DNA of 64,000 nt from Phymorhynchus buccinoides (Eukaryota; Mollusca; Gastropoda; Neogastropoda; Raphitomidae): assembly GCA_017654935.2 (NCBI GenBank), contig CM065700.1, positions 49,956,090-50,020,089 on the forward strand. Direction: 5' to 3'. Shown here one piece after another: positions 33,192 to 43,022 of the stretch (position 1 is its first letter; the number at the start of each line of letters is the position of its first letter). The notes beneath the pieces were generated by a model. That model was given only the letters and a program-made list of their open reading frames with translations. It did no database searches and was not told the origin of the DNA. The translations under genes and the position numbers were made by a program.

Positions 33192-33306
33192 CTGGTCCTT
33201 GTTCGTAAGGGTAAGGTTTTCTTCAGTTTCGGCAAGAGTCAAGACCTCTGTTGACCCGTCACAAGATCAGCACGCCCGGTGGCCTTCTGGTTGAACTTCG
33301 CACATT
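33192..33306 (-). CDS. DHX37: DHX37 exon with motif IV region (VLIF.VTGQQEV), frameshifted
   Basis: Between TTGGTTTCAG and CCAG|GTGGAG the minus strand contains, in pieces, RPPGVLI, VTGQQ, VLTL and KLKKT. Human DHX37 has [20 protein letters not shown] and RRLRK. At least three single missing bases (after GTGCTGATCTT, CAACAG and ACTCTT) are needed for one frame. The neighbourhood is a contig edge and otherwise error-rich, so I read these as sequencing errors. The exon begins RecA2. Motifs I-III lie outside the window. Confidence 0.8.
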
Positions 33307-33500
33307 CTGAAACCAAGGGTAGCAATGTTATTTTTAGCATGTAAAAAAAAAAAGCCAAATCACCTTTATGTTCATTAGAATTAGTCAAAGGGGGTGCGAT
33401 CACACATGAATGATCGGTGCGATTGGGATGATGATAACATTGATGAAGTAAGATAAGATGATGTTGAAGATTAGGTGATAAAAAATTATCCCGACAATGA

Positions 33501-34000
33501 NNNNNNNNNNNNNNNNNNNNNNNNNNNNNNNNNNNNNNNNNNNNNNNNNNNNNNNNNNNNNNNNNNNNNNNNNNNNNNNNNNNNNNNNNNNNNNNNNNNN
33601 NNNNNNNNNNNNNNNNNNNNNNNNNNNNNNNNNNNNNNNNNNNNNNNNNNNNNNNNNNNNNNNNNNNNNNNNNNNNNNNNNNNNNNNNNNNNNNNNNNNN
33701 NNNNNNNNNNNNNNNNNNNNNNNNNNNNNNNNNNNNNNNNNNNNNNNNNNNNNNNNNNNNNNNNNNNNNNNNNNNNNNNNNNNNNNNNNNNNNNNNNNNN
33801 NNNNNNNNNNNNNNNNNNNNNNNNNNNNNNNNNNNNNNNNNNNNNNNNNNNNNNNNNNNNNNNNNNNNNNNNNNNNNNNNNNNNNNNNNNNNNNNNNNNN
33901 NNNNNNNNNNNNNNNNNNNNNNNNNNNNNNNNNNNNNNNNNNNNNNNNNNNNNNNNNNNNNNNNNNNNNNNNNNNNNNNNNNNNNNNNNNNNNNNNNNNN
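33501..34000. other. assembly gap of exactly 500 N
   Basis: Five hundred N in a row; the round number suggests a placeholder joining two contigs, not a measured distance. Confidence 1.
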
Positions 34001-34736
34001 TTTTCCTCAGAGCATTTCATAATAACGTTTTCTACACCATTGTTATGCATTTTGTAGTCTGTGCGTGGATTACTTTTTCCCAAATGCATGATTTTACATT
34101 TTGAAGCATTAAAAAACAGACACCATGTTTCTGACCACCTAACCAATGAATCTAAGTCTTTTTGTAATACATCTTGATTTTTCGTTATATTATACATTTT
34201 CGTATCATCTGCAAAAATTTTACAATAGCTTTTTATTTCTTCAGGTAAGTCATTTATAAAAATTGTAAAAAGAACTGGGCCAAGAATGCTCCCTTGAGGT
34301 ATTCCACTTAACACATTTGTTTTTTGAGAGTATGCATTTCCCACCCTTACTGTTTGTTGTCTTTCTTTTAAAAAATCTTCAATCCATGCTAAAACTTTAC
34401 CTGTTATTCCGTAATATTGTAATTTAATAATTAATCTTTTATGCGGTACAGTATCAAATGCTTTTTTGAAATCCAAGTAAATTACATCAATATTTTCACC
34501 TTCGTCTAATAGTTTTGTAAAGTCTTCCATCACTTGCAGTAGTTGTGTAACACAAGATCTATGCTTTCTAAAACCATGCTGGCACCCTGTAAAAAGATTA
34601 TTAAATAACATATGATCAACAATTACTTCTCGAATTATAGACTCAAAAACCTTACTAGTAACAGATGTCAAGCTTACAGGCCGATAATTTCCTGGATCAC
34701 TTTTTGTTCCCTTTTTAAGTAAAGCATTGCCGATGT
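34001..34736 (-). mobile_element. non-LTR retrotransposon reverse transcriptase fragment (CR1/Jockey type)
   Basis: The minus strand is open and reads KSDPGNYRPVSLTSVTSKVF, then CQHGFRKHRSCVTQLLQV, VIYLDFKKAFDTVPHKRL, SGIPQGSILGPVLFTIFIND and KIFADDTKMY. These are reverse-transcriptase motifs in order, with FADD as the catalytic motif. The 5' side loses similarity near 34736. The 3' side is cut by the gap, so the element is incomplete. The absence of stops suggests it is fairly young. Confidence 0.93.
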
Positions 34737-35614
34737 CCCGTTTGCGGTGTAGGGATCTGTCATTGCAAAGCCTGCAAATGCCACTCAGTATGTTCATAGT
34801 CTCTGGTTTTTGTTATTGTCACTATCGACGATGTTGTTATTGTTCGTGTTAGGCTTTGATTTCGGTGCTAAGACGTTTCTAACCACTTCCGCTGTCGTCT
34901 GCCTCCGAAGTGAAATGGAAAGCAAAACAGCGATCTTTTCCTTCTTTTAATAAATATCTTCGTTCAACATTTTGGAGATTATGATACTATAGCAGAGCGA
35001 TAGCTCTTCTTCTTCTTCTTCTCCTAGGCAGCCAACTTCATCACGTTGAAGATCCTTCTGCTGCACTTTAGGGGGCAGTACGAAAAAGAAGGAAAATAAC
35101 AGCCAAAAGAGAGCAGAAAGCTGTGTCTGTGTCTGCTGCCCTTTTTCAATGAGCCCGTTCTCCCACGGGAATATATTGTGGCAGTCATTGGCTTCTTATT
35201 TATATGTGTGAGTTGTCCATTCATTGGTTATGGCTTATGCAGACACTTTATTTGACTCCCCCACCTTGAATAAAAATTCGGCCTTCCTTTTTGTGTGCCT
35301 TCTGGCTTCTTTCACTCTTTTGATCTTTTCTTCTTCTCTTGAGGGCCCAGCATCCTGACCTCCGTCATCTATTGCGTATTGGTCATTCTGATGCTACACT
35401 TTACTAGGGGGTGGGGGGTCAAACAGCTGCAAAGTTCTTGCTGCTCAGATGATCAGCAATTGGGTAGAGGAGAAGAGGGGAGGGCTGGACTTTGAGGACC
35501 ACGATAAGAGTTGAGGTAGAAGGACAAGGGCAGGGTGGGTGGGAAAGAGGCTGATCAACGGGAAGAAAAGGAAGGGAGGGTGGACAGAAGAGGGGAGTGG
35601 GCAGGGGCTCATGC
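34737..35614. other. intergenic sequence
   Basis: AT-rich, then GA-rich sequence (35400-35610). No gene or known element recognised. Confidence 0.4.
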
Positions 35615-35760
35615 TTATATCCAGGATTTGAAGTCCTCTACTGAGGTAGATGAAATCAAATCCTCAGGTGGAAGATTGTTCCACTCACACACAGCCCTCG
35701 GGAAGAATGAGTAATTCCTGTAGTTGGTTCTGCAGACAGGAAGCAAGTAGGCTGTGTAGC
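35615..35760 (-). mobile_element. C-terminal remnant of a non-LTR retrotransposon
   Basis: The minus strand encodes SDRFARYTAYLLPVCRTNYR, then NYSFFPRAVCEWNNLPPEDL and SSTSVEDFKSWI. The SFFPRAV..WNNLP....S.S.EDFK pattern is the usual end of CR1/Jockey-type ORF2 proteins. A hairpin element interrupts it at 35757. Confidence 0.85.
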
Positions 35761-35990
35761 GTGCAAATCTGTCGCTCGTGCAAATCTGCAGCTCGCTACC
35801 TATGAGAGTGTGTATTTGCGGCATTTTGCGACATTGAGCATGAACCACAAATTTCACTTTTTCCGTGGGTTAGGGTAGGGTTAGGTAAATGGTTCAAGTA
35901 CGGAAAAAGTGAAATTTGTGAATGTCGCAAATACACACTCTCATAGTAGTGAGCGACAGATTTGCACGAGCGACAGATGTGCACGCGACA
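35757..35990. mobile_element. foldback (long hairpin) element with telomere-like loop
   Basis: The left arm (GTCGCTCGTGCAAATCTG..., GAGAGTGTGTATTTGCG, CAAATTTCACTTTTTCCGT) and the right arm are near-perfect reverse complements over about 100 bases. The loop at about 35868-35886 reads GGTTAGGGTAGGGTTAGG. No coding capacity; inserted into a retrotransposon remnant. Confidence 0.85.
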
Positions 35991-36691
35991 GGCTGCAGTG
36001 TGAGACTGTCTTGTCTGTCTGGAAGATGGTTGAGGGACTGACCTGTGTGGAGTGTGGATGGGCATCTCTCCGTGTTTTCATCCTTTAAGTTTTGTTTCTG
36101 ATCCTACTTTCTCTGTTTCAGTGTCTGTGTGTCACTTTGTGTGTCAATTTGTGTGTCACTTTGTGTGTCAATTTGTCTGTCTGTCTGCCCACAAACTGTT
36201 GGCTACAATTTTAAACTGTTGTATGTAGACCGGGCTAATCCACATTTTCGCCATCATTCCAGAGATGATTTGATGACAGACAAGAGCAAAACAGGTGTCT
36301 CTTTCCGTCATCAGATTATCTTCTCTTTACAAGACTCATGGTATAATTTAAATTACTGTATTTTACAAACTGTAACGAGATACTTTTGTCCAAGAATGAG
36401 AGCCTTGCACAGACCTAATGTGACTATTAAAACAGTAAGAAACTGTGTAAAATCACGTGTGTGGGTGGAGGAAGAGGGGGGAGAAGGTGTGTGTGTGTGT
36501 GTGTGTGCCTTGTATTCCAGGTGAAAAGTAGTAGCTACCGGCAGTTCCCTGTAGTCTATTATATTGTTTTTCTTGTTTCAGAACAGTTTATCCCATCACT
36601 TTGCCATTCTTGGTGCATCACTGACTGAATGCTTATATAGAGTATAGTGTAATAGTTCTAGTTGTCATAGTAATTTTTATCTGTTTGAAAG
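35991..36691. other. sequence upstream of the membrane-protein exons
   Basis: TGTGTG-rich stretches at about 36120-36185 and 36485-36510, otherwise unique. Upstream exons of the plus-strand gene may be here or further left, but I cannot identify one. Confidence 0.35.
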
Positions 36692-36869
36692 GTTGGTGAC
36701 TTCAGACAGCAGGAGAAAGATGGCCAGGCTGGCGCTGATATTTCACAGACATCTTCAGGCAAACAGCTGTCTGGTGAACAAGGGGTCCTGAGGCACCCAA
36801 GGCCTGGTGCAGGGCTCTTGTCCAGGATGGCTCCTGTGGGGACTGGCAACCACACAGAGACAGAGGCAG
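36692..36869 (+). CDS. exon of an unrecognised single-pass membrane protein (polar, low-complexity part)
   Basis: This 178-nt exon is open in the frame that fits the next exon: VGDFRQQEKDGQAGADISQT, then SSGKQLSGEQGVLRHPRPGA and a tail ending NHTETEAG. Donor GGCAG|GTGAGG. The acceptor is uncertain: GTTTGAAAG at 36691 gives 59 codons plus one base, while GACTTCAG at 36705 is an alternative. The peptide is polar and probably disordered. It is called an exon because its donor and phase (1) match the exon at 38845-38941 and because a long array is built on its donor. Confidence 0.7.
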
Positions 36870-38405
36870 GTGAGGAGAGGGCTTATCTTCCCCTGTGGGA
36901 ACCACACAGAGACAGGTGAGGGCAGGGATTATCTTCCCCTGAGGGAACCACACAGAGACAGAGGCAGGTGAGGGCAGGGATTATCTTCCCCTGTGGGAAC
37001 CACACAGAGACAGAGGCAGGTGAGGGCAGGGATTATCTCCCCCTGTGGTAACCACACAGAGACAGAGGCAGGTGAGGAGAGGGATTATCTTCCCCTGTGG
37101 GAACCACACAGAGACAGAGGCAGGTGAGGAGAGGGATTATCTTCCCCTGTGGGAACCACACAGAGACAGAGGCAGGTGAGGAGAGGGATTATCTTCCCCT
37201 GTGGGAACCACACAGAGACAGAGGCAGGTGAGGAGGCAGGTGAGGGATTATCTTCCCCTGTGGGAACCACACAGAGGCAGGTGATGGCAGGGCTTATCTT
37301 CTCCTGTGGGAACCACACAGAGGCAGGTGATGGCAGGGCTTATCTTCTCCTGTAGGAACCACACAGAGGCAGGTGAGGGCAGGGATTATCTTCTCCTGTG
37401 GGAACCACACAGAGGCAGGTGATGAGAGGGCTTATCTTCTCCTGTGGGAACCACACAGAGGCAGGTGATGAGAGGGCTTATCTTCTCCTGTAGGAACCAC
37501 ACAGAGGCAGGTGATGAGAGGGCTTATCTTCTCCTGTGGGAACCACACAGAGGCAGGTGAGGAGAGGGCTTATCTTCTCCTGTAGGAACCACACAGAGGC
37601 AGGTGATGAGAGGGCTTATCTTCTCCTGTGGGAACCACACAGAGGCAAGTTAGGGGAGGGCTTATCTTCTCCTGTAGGAACCACACAGAGGCAGGTGATG
37701 AGAGGGCTTATCTTCTCCTGTGGGAACCACACAGAGGCAGGTGATGAGAGGGCTTATCTTCTCCTGTGGGAACCACACAGAGGCAGGTGATGGCAGGGCT
37801 TATCTTCTCCTGTGGGAACCACACAGAGGCAGGTGAGGGGAGGGCTTATCTTCTCCTGTAGGAACCACACAGAGGCAGGTGATGGCAGGGCTTATCTTCT
37901 CCTGTGGGAACCACACAGAGGCAGGTGATGAGAGGGCTTATCTTCTCCTGTGGGAACCACACAGAGGCAGGTGATGGCAGGGCTTATCTTCTCCTGTAGG
38001 AACCACACAGAGGCAGGTGATGGCAGGGCTTATCTTCTCCTGTGGGAACCACACAGAGGCAGGTGAGGGCAGGGCTTATCTTCTCCTGTAGGAACCACAC
38101 AGAGGCAGGTGAGGGCAGGGCTTATCTTCTCCTGTAGGAACCACACAGAGGCAGGTGATGGCAGGGCTTATCTTCTCCTGTAGGAACCACACAGAGGCAG
38201 GTGATGAGAGGGCTTATCTTCTCCTGTAGGAACCACACAGAGGCAGGTGATGAGAGGGCTTATCTTCTCCTGTAGGAACCACACAGAGGCAGGTGATGAG
38301 AGGGCTTATCTTCTCCTGTAGGAACCACACAGAGGCAGGTGATGAGAGGGCTTATCTTCTCCTGTAGGAACCACACAGAGGCAGGTGAGGGCAGGACTTA
38401 TCTTC
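36870..38405 (+). repeat. 46/52-bp minisatellite built on a 5' splice site of the membrane-protein gene, about 32 copies
   Basis: Each unit ends GGAACCACACAGAG(ACAGAG)GCAG|GTGA, a copy of the last roughly 25-30 bases of exon 36692-36869 and its donor, followed by about 20 intron bases (GAGGGCTTATCTTCTCCTGT). Units close to the exon are 52 bp (with ACAGAG), later ones 46 bp. All copies keep the donor G|GTGAGG or G|GTGATG. Confidence 0.94.
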
Positions 38406-38844
38406 TGAAAGAGAAAGTTAGGTAAAAGAGGATTGTATGCTGGAGCTCTGTGTGTGTGTGTGTTTGATAATTTTGTTTTATGTGAATTACATGTGCTTTA
38501 TGTTATTTTACAAATTTGGATCTTCTGTATCTTACATCTTAGGTTATTACAAATGTCTTGCTTGTTTTCATTTGTATGTGCATGCCGAAAAACGAATTTC
38601 ATCACTTGTTCGGAGACAATCAAAATTGTGGGATTGGAATTGTTTGTTTGTTGATGGTCTTTCGAGGATTGTAGTGAGGCTCGTGGTGACAGTGCAGACC
38701 TCCACCCAAGACATGCTTGTCGGAGTTGTCCACTGGAAACTGAAAAAAACATTGTCTGTTGACCCCAAGCAGATGAATGAAAGGTGTGTGTGTATTTTGT
38801 TTTTGTTTTTTCTCCTGAAACATGTGTTTGTGTTTTTGTCACAG
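38406..38844 (+). other. intron of the membrane-protein gene
   Basis: TG-rich unique sequence ending in the acceptor TTTTTGTCACAG. No element recognised. Confidence 0.5.
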
Positions 38845-38941
38845 GGTTAGAAACGCCCCCCTACCTTGGGCTGGATGGGAAGCCAGTGAACCTGACCCGC
38901 TTTATGGCCTTCCTGCAACAACAGGAATCCCACAGACAGTG
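38845..38941 (+). CDS. membrane-protein exon (LETPPYLGLDGKPVNLTRFM...)
   Basis: This 97-nt exon lies between TTTTTGTCACAG and CAGTG|GTGAGA. It encodes (G)LETPPYLGLDGKPVNLTRFM, then AFLQQQESHRQ(W). Phase 1 in, 2 out, matching both neighbours. It precedes the membrane helix and contains a possible N-glycosylation site (NLT). I do not recognise the family. Confidence 0.85.
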
Positions 38942-39189
38942 GTGAGATGGTGTGTCTGTCTGTGTGTGTGTGTTGTGCAACTGTTCATTTGTGCATGTAT
39001 TACACATGGGGCACATGCGGAAGAAAAAAACCTAGGGGGTGGGGTCCCATGATGCGGGGGTGGGGGTGAGTGTATCCCATGATGCAAAGGGGTCCTGTTT
39101 CTGTGCAATATTGTGATGGGGTTATTGTTGGCAATGATCATTGCCATAATGATAATAAGTGATGATGATGGCGATGTTGATGTTCATGG

Positions 39190-39427
39190 TGATGACAGGT
39201 GTCGTGACTCAGAGATGGCCTACCTACACTTGGTAACGGTACTAGTCCTAATTCTATAGGTCCTATGGCCTTTTGCATTGATGATGATGATGGTGATGAT
39301 CATGCTAATGAATGATACTGATGATAACATTGATGATGATGATGATGATGATGACAGGTGTCGTGATGCAGAGATGGCCTATCTGTGCCTGGTGACAGTG
39401 CTGGTCCTAATGCTGTGGGTCCTGTGG

Positions 39428-39465
<38 letters not shown>

Positions 39466-39711
39466 GTGATGATAATGGTGGTGATGACAGGTGTCGTGAT
39501 GCAGAGATGGCCTACCTGTGCCTGGTGACAGTGCTGGTCCTAATGCTGTGGGTCCTGTGGTGATGATGATGATGATGATGATGATGATGGTGATGATGAT
39601 GGTGATGATGATGATGGTGATGATAATGGTGGTGATGACAGGTGTCGTGATGCAGAGATGGCCTACCTGTGCCTGGTGACAGTGCTGATCCTAATGCTGT
39701 GGGTCCTGTGG

Positions 39712-39770
<59 letters not shown>

Positions 39771-40312
39771 GTGATGATAATGGTGGTGATGACAGGTGTC
39801 GTGATGCAGAGATGGCCTACCTGTGCCTGGTGACAGTGCTGATCCTAATGCTGTGGGTCCTGTGGTGATGATGATGATGGTGATGATGATGATGGTGATG
39901 ATAATGGTGGTGATGACAGGTGTCGTGATGCAGAGATGGCCTACCTGTGCCTGGTGACAGTGCTGATCCTAATGCTGTGGGTCCTGTGGTGATGATGATG
40001 ATGGTGGTGATGATGATGGTGATGATAATGGTGGTGATAACAGGTGTCGTGATGCAGAGATGGCCTACCTGTGCCTGGTGACAGTGCTGGTCCTAATGCT
40101 GTGGGTCCTGTGGTGATGGTGATGATGATGGTGATGATAATGGTGATGACAGGTGTCGTGATGCAGAGATGGCCTACCTGTGCCTGGTGACAGTGCTGGT
40201 CCTAATGCTGTGGGTCCTGTGGTGATGATGATGGTGATGATGGCGGTGATGATGATGATGGTGATGGTGATGGTGGTGATGATGATGATGATGATAATGG
40301 TGGTGATGACAG
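39190..40312 (+). repeat. tandem array of partial copies of the transmembrane exon plus (GATGAT)n
   Basis: Eight copies (near 39200, 39357, 39491, 39642, 39793, 39918, 40042 and 40150) repeat GGTGATGACAG|GTGTCGTGATG and the next roughly 75 exon bases, up to GGGTCCTGTGG, and then run into TGATGATGATG. Each carries the acceptor but no donor, and in frame stops at once (VLWVLW-type end, then TGA). The first copy is diverged (TACCTACACTTGGTAACGG); the rest are almost identical to the genuine exon. Confidence 0.95.
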
Positions 40313-40467
40313 GTGTCGTGATGCAGAGATGGCCTACCTGTGCCTGGTGACAGTGCTGGTCCTAATGCTGTGGGTCCTGTGGTACCTTGGAGGGATGAAG
40401 CGATGTCAGCACGAGTCGTACGAACTCACCCCTTTCTCTGAGTCCCAGCATCTCATCAGTGTCTACG
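40313..40467 (+). CDS. membrane-protein exon with the transmembrane helix
   Basis: This 155-nt exon lies between GATGACAG and TACG|GTGAGT. It encodes CRDAEMAYLCLVTVLVLMLW, VLWYLGGMKRCQHESYELTP and FSESQHLISVY. AYLCLVTVLVLMLWVLWYLGGM is a clear hydrophobic segment of about 20 residues followed by KR, as in a single-pass protein with a short cytosolic tail. The position of one helix near the C-terminus recalls consortin, but I cannot confirm that. It is the only copy with a donor, so it is the real exon. Confidence 0.88.
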
Positions 40468-40640
40468 GTGAGTGGTTGCTCTTGTGTTGGTAGGGCAGGT
40501 GGGTTAATATGTCACCCCTTTCTCCGAGTCCCAGCATCTCATCAGTTTCTACGGTGAGTGGTGGCTCTTGTGTTGGTGGGGCAGGCGGGTTAATATATCA
40601 CTCCTTTCTCTGAGTTCCAGCATCTCATCAGTGTCTACGG
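40468..40640 (+). repeat. two extra 86-bp copies of the donor end of the transmembrane exon
   Basis: CACCCCTTTCTCCGAGTCCC and CATCTCATCAGTTTCTACG|GTGAGT repeat the last 40 exon bases, the donor and about 45 intron bases, at about 40510-40555 and 40598-40640. The same exon thus has duplicated junctions at both ends. Confidence 0.93.
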
Positions 40641-41178
40641 TGAGTGGTAGCTCTTGTGTTGGTAGGGCAGGTGGGGATCGTGGGTGTTTGGGTCCCATCA
40701 GCTCCTTCGGGTGTTTCTTTCTCAGAGCTATTATTTTTCCAGAAATTATGTAAATTTAGATGAAAAGGATGGGAGACATTCTTATTTTTAACATCAGAAT
40801 GTTTTCCTGTTCTTCAAATCGTCTTGGCTTCAAAGTTTAATGGCAATAATTTATATTAATACTTAATATTTACTTTTTGTTCAGCAGTTTAAGATGTATC
40901 TACAACTTTTGAATTAATATGCAATGCAATGAGATGTTACCATTTTACCTGGTTATTTGTTGTTGTTTCTTACCACTGGAAATCTCTTCATTTCATTAGT
41001 GTGCTCCCGTGTGTTTTATCTTCCATCTTGAGAGACTACACGGAGTCAGAAAAAGACCTCCTTCCCATGTTTAGCAATTGTGTGTAGAGGTGCATCCTTG
41101 TTTTTGTTTCTTGCTTCTACACCTGTGGAAATCTTGTCATTCTAACGCAGAACTGTTGATTTTCTGTTCTGTGTTCAG
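40641..41178 (+). other. last intron of the membrane-protein gene
   Basis: AT-rich unique sequence ending in the acceptor TCTGTGTTCAG. Nothing else recognised. Confidence 0.5.
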
Positions 41179-41270
41179 AGGCAGTGAGAGGTCAAAGCAA
41201 ATACCTGCCCATGTTCAACGAACCGGAATGGGAGGACGTGTTGATGAGTAACAGAGGCACCGACCCTTGA
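41179..41270 (+). CDS. last coding exon of the membrane protein
   Basis: After TTCTGTGTTCAG the frame (phase 1) reads (E)AVRGQSKYLPMFNEPEWEDV and then LMSNRGTDP, stopping at TGA 41268-41270. The cytosolic tail after the helix is about 60 residues with a conserved-looking acidic/aromatic end (FNEPEWEDVLM). The 3' UTR follows; I see no clear AATAAA nearby. Confidence 0.85.
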
Positions 41271-41379
41271 CCTTGACCTCACTGCAGTCATCACCAACAT
41301 CAAAACCACTCATCTTTGTCTCTTGATGTTATATGGAAAGGGATGAATTTTGCAAATCATATCAGAGGTTTTGGATCTT

Positions 41380-42060
41380 TACCAGCCGCGAACGAAGTTA
41401 GCGAAGCGGGTAATGTTTTCAGTGGATTCTGAAGCCGACTATCCGACTATGTTAACATGATAACGTTTGAACGGAGGGACCTAGGGAGCTCAAATTTTGC
41501 ATGCAGATAGGTACTAAGAATATATAGGCCAAGTTCTAAAATGAAGGTCAAAGGTCAAGGTCATGAGCCAAAAATGCCGAACACCTGGCACGATAACACA
41601 GGGACCTAGGATGCTAAAATTTTGCTTGCGGATAGGTACTAAAGATATCTAGGCCAAGTCCAGAAATGGTCAAAGGTCAAGGTCAATGGCGCCGATAATG
41701 CTGCCGAGCACCTGGCACAATAACGATTGGACGGAGGGATCCAGGACGCTCAAATTTTGCATGCAGATAAGTACTCAAAAATGAAGGTCAAAGGTCAAGG
41801 TCACTGCCAAACACCTGGCTGATAACGGAGGGACCTAGGATGCTCAAATTTTGCATGCGGATAAGTACTCAAAAATGAAGGTCAAAGGTCAAGGTCACTG
41901 CCAAACACCTGGCTGATAACGGAGGGACCTAGGATGCTCAAATTTTGCATGCGGATAGGTACTAAAGATATGTAGGCCAAGTTAAAAAATGGTAAAATGT
42001 CAAGGTCACTGGTGCCGGAAATGCTGCCACATGGCTGGTAATCTAGCATCTTAACGCTCT
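41380..42060 (+). repeat. repeat region with AGGTCA clusters
   Basis: Starting CCAGCCGCGAACGAAGTTAG, it consists of diverged units of about 90-160 bp with GGAGGGACCTAGGATGCTCA, AATTTTGCATGCGGATAGGT and AAGGTCAAAGGTCAAGGTCA. The last element is an AGGTCA direct repeat with one-base spacing plus a third half-site (41545-41563, 41785-41803, 41879-41897, and with one change 41667-41685). It lies in or just after the 3' end of the membrane-protein gene and is probably a mobile element body. Confidence 0.7.
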
Positions 42061-42815
42061 AGTTTTGGATGTGCTTTCCATTTCTCTGTGCTTATTTTTG
42101 TCCTTTGCCGATCTACGATCGCAAAGGAGTCTATTTTCGTTCCGTTTTTTAGTTGTTTTTCTTTCTGTCTGTCCCAAGGATCTCCCAAACCGCTTCACAT
42201 TTTGTGTGGTGGTGTGTCACCATGAGAGGAAGGCATTCGCGCAAAATGTTTCGCCGTCCTGACCTTGTTTTTTTAAAAATTTACTACTGTCATTTTTAGT
42301 TTGTTACGTCTTCACCTACACCTCAACATATGTTAAGTTTTTAAAGACAAAATCTTTTTTTTTTTTACTCATTAATCATTTTTTGTGCATCTAGTATGGT
42401 GATGGATTTTTTTGGGTGTGTGAAAATTGAAAAAGCCATTGTTATTATAAACTGTTGGGATGTACCCTACATATCCAGGGCAAAGCATCTCCACTGTCAA
42501 CACGTCATCCCAGCCCTCCTGAATAGCACATGCCTCCTGTGCTATCTGGAAGTCATGGGTGGAAACGACAGACTGCATGTAAAGTGTTGTGGTTTTTGTA
42601 CTAAAATATTTTGAATGGTTTCCATATTGTATATATTTGAAGATGGTCATGGTTACTTGAAAAGTTATCTTGGATCAAGCCATTAGGATTTTGCCTGTTG
42701 TGTAAAATGCTAAGACTACACTAAGGTGAAGAAAAGCACTATAAAAATGCTTCAACATTATTTTCTATTGTGGTCTCGACATTAGTCATTGGTGTCGTTA
42801 TAAGAGATGTGGCCG
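42061..42815. other. intergenic sequence with one dispersed repeat
   Basis: Mostly unique. 42455-42560 (GGGATGTACCCTACATATCC, AGGGCAAAGCATCTCC, TGTGCTATCTGGAAG) matches the dispersed family seen at 20200-20310 and 26560-26650. Confidence 0.5.
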
Positions 42816-43022
42816 GTTGGTTAGAGTCGCCGCTCGTAATCCAACGGGTTTGCGAGTGCGCTGGTTCGAACCAGCTGTTCACAATGTTGTATCCTTGGGA
42901 AAGATACTTTACTCCTATTTCCTGGTCCTTCGGATGAGACCTAAAACCGAGGTCCCATGTGCGAACGCACGCACAAGATCTTGCGCGCACGTTAAAGCCC
43001 ATTCCACTATTCGGTGCGAGTA
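42816..43022 (+). mobile_element. tRNA-derived SINE
   Basis: The tRNA-like head has an A-box GTGGCCGGTTGGTTAGAG and a perfect B-box GGTTCGAACC at 42863-42872. The body carries CCTTCGGATGAGACCTAAAA and CCGAGGTCCCATGTGCG, a block I know from SINEs of aquatic invertebrates. The 3' end runs straight into the 86-bp array. Confidence 0.85.

Noticed and set aside
35868..35886. Interstitial telomere
   Set aside because: Only about three imperfect TTAGGG units, placed in the loop of a foldback element.
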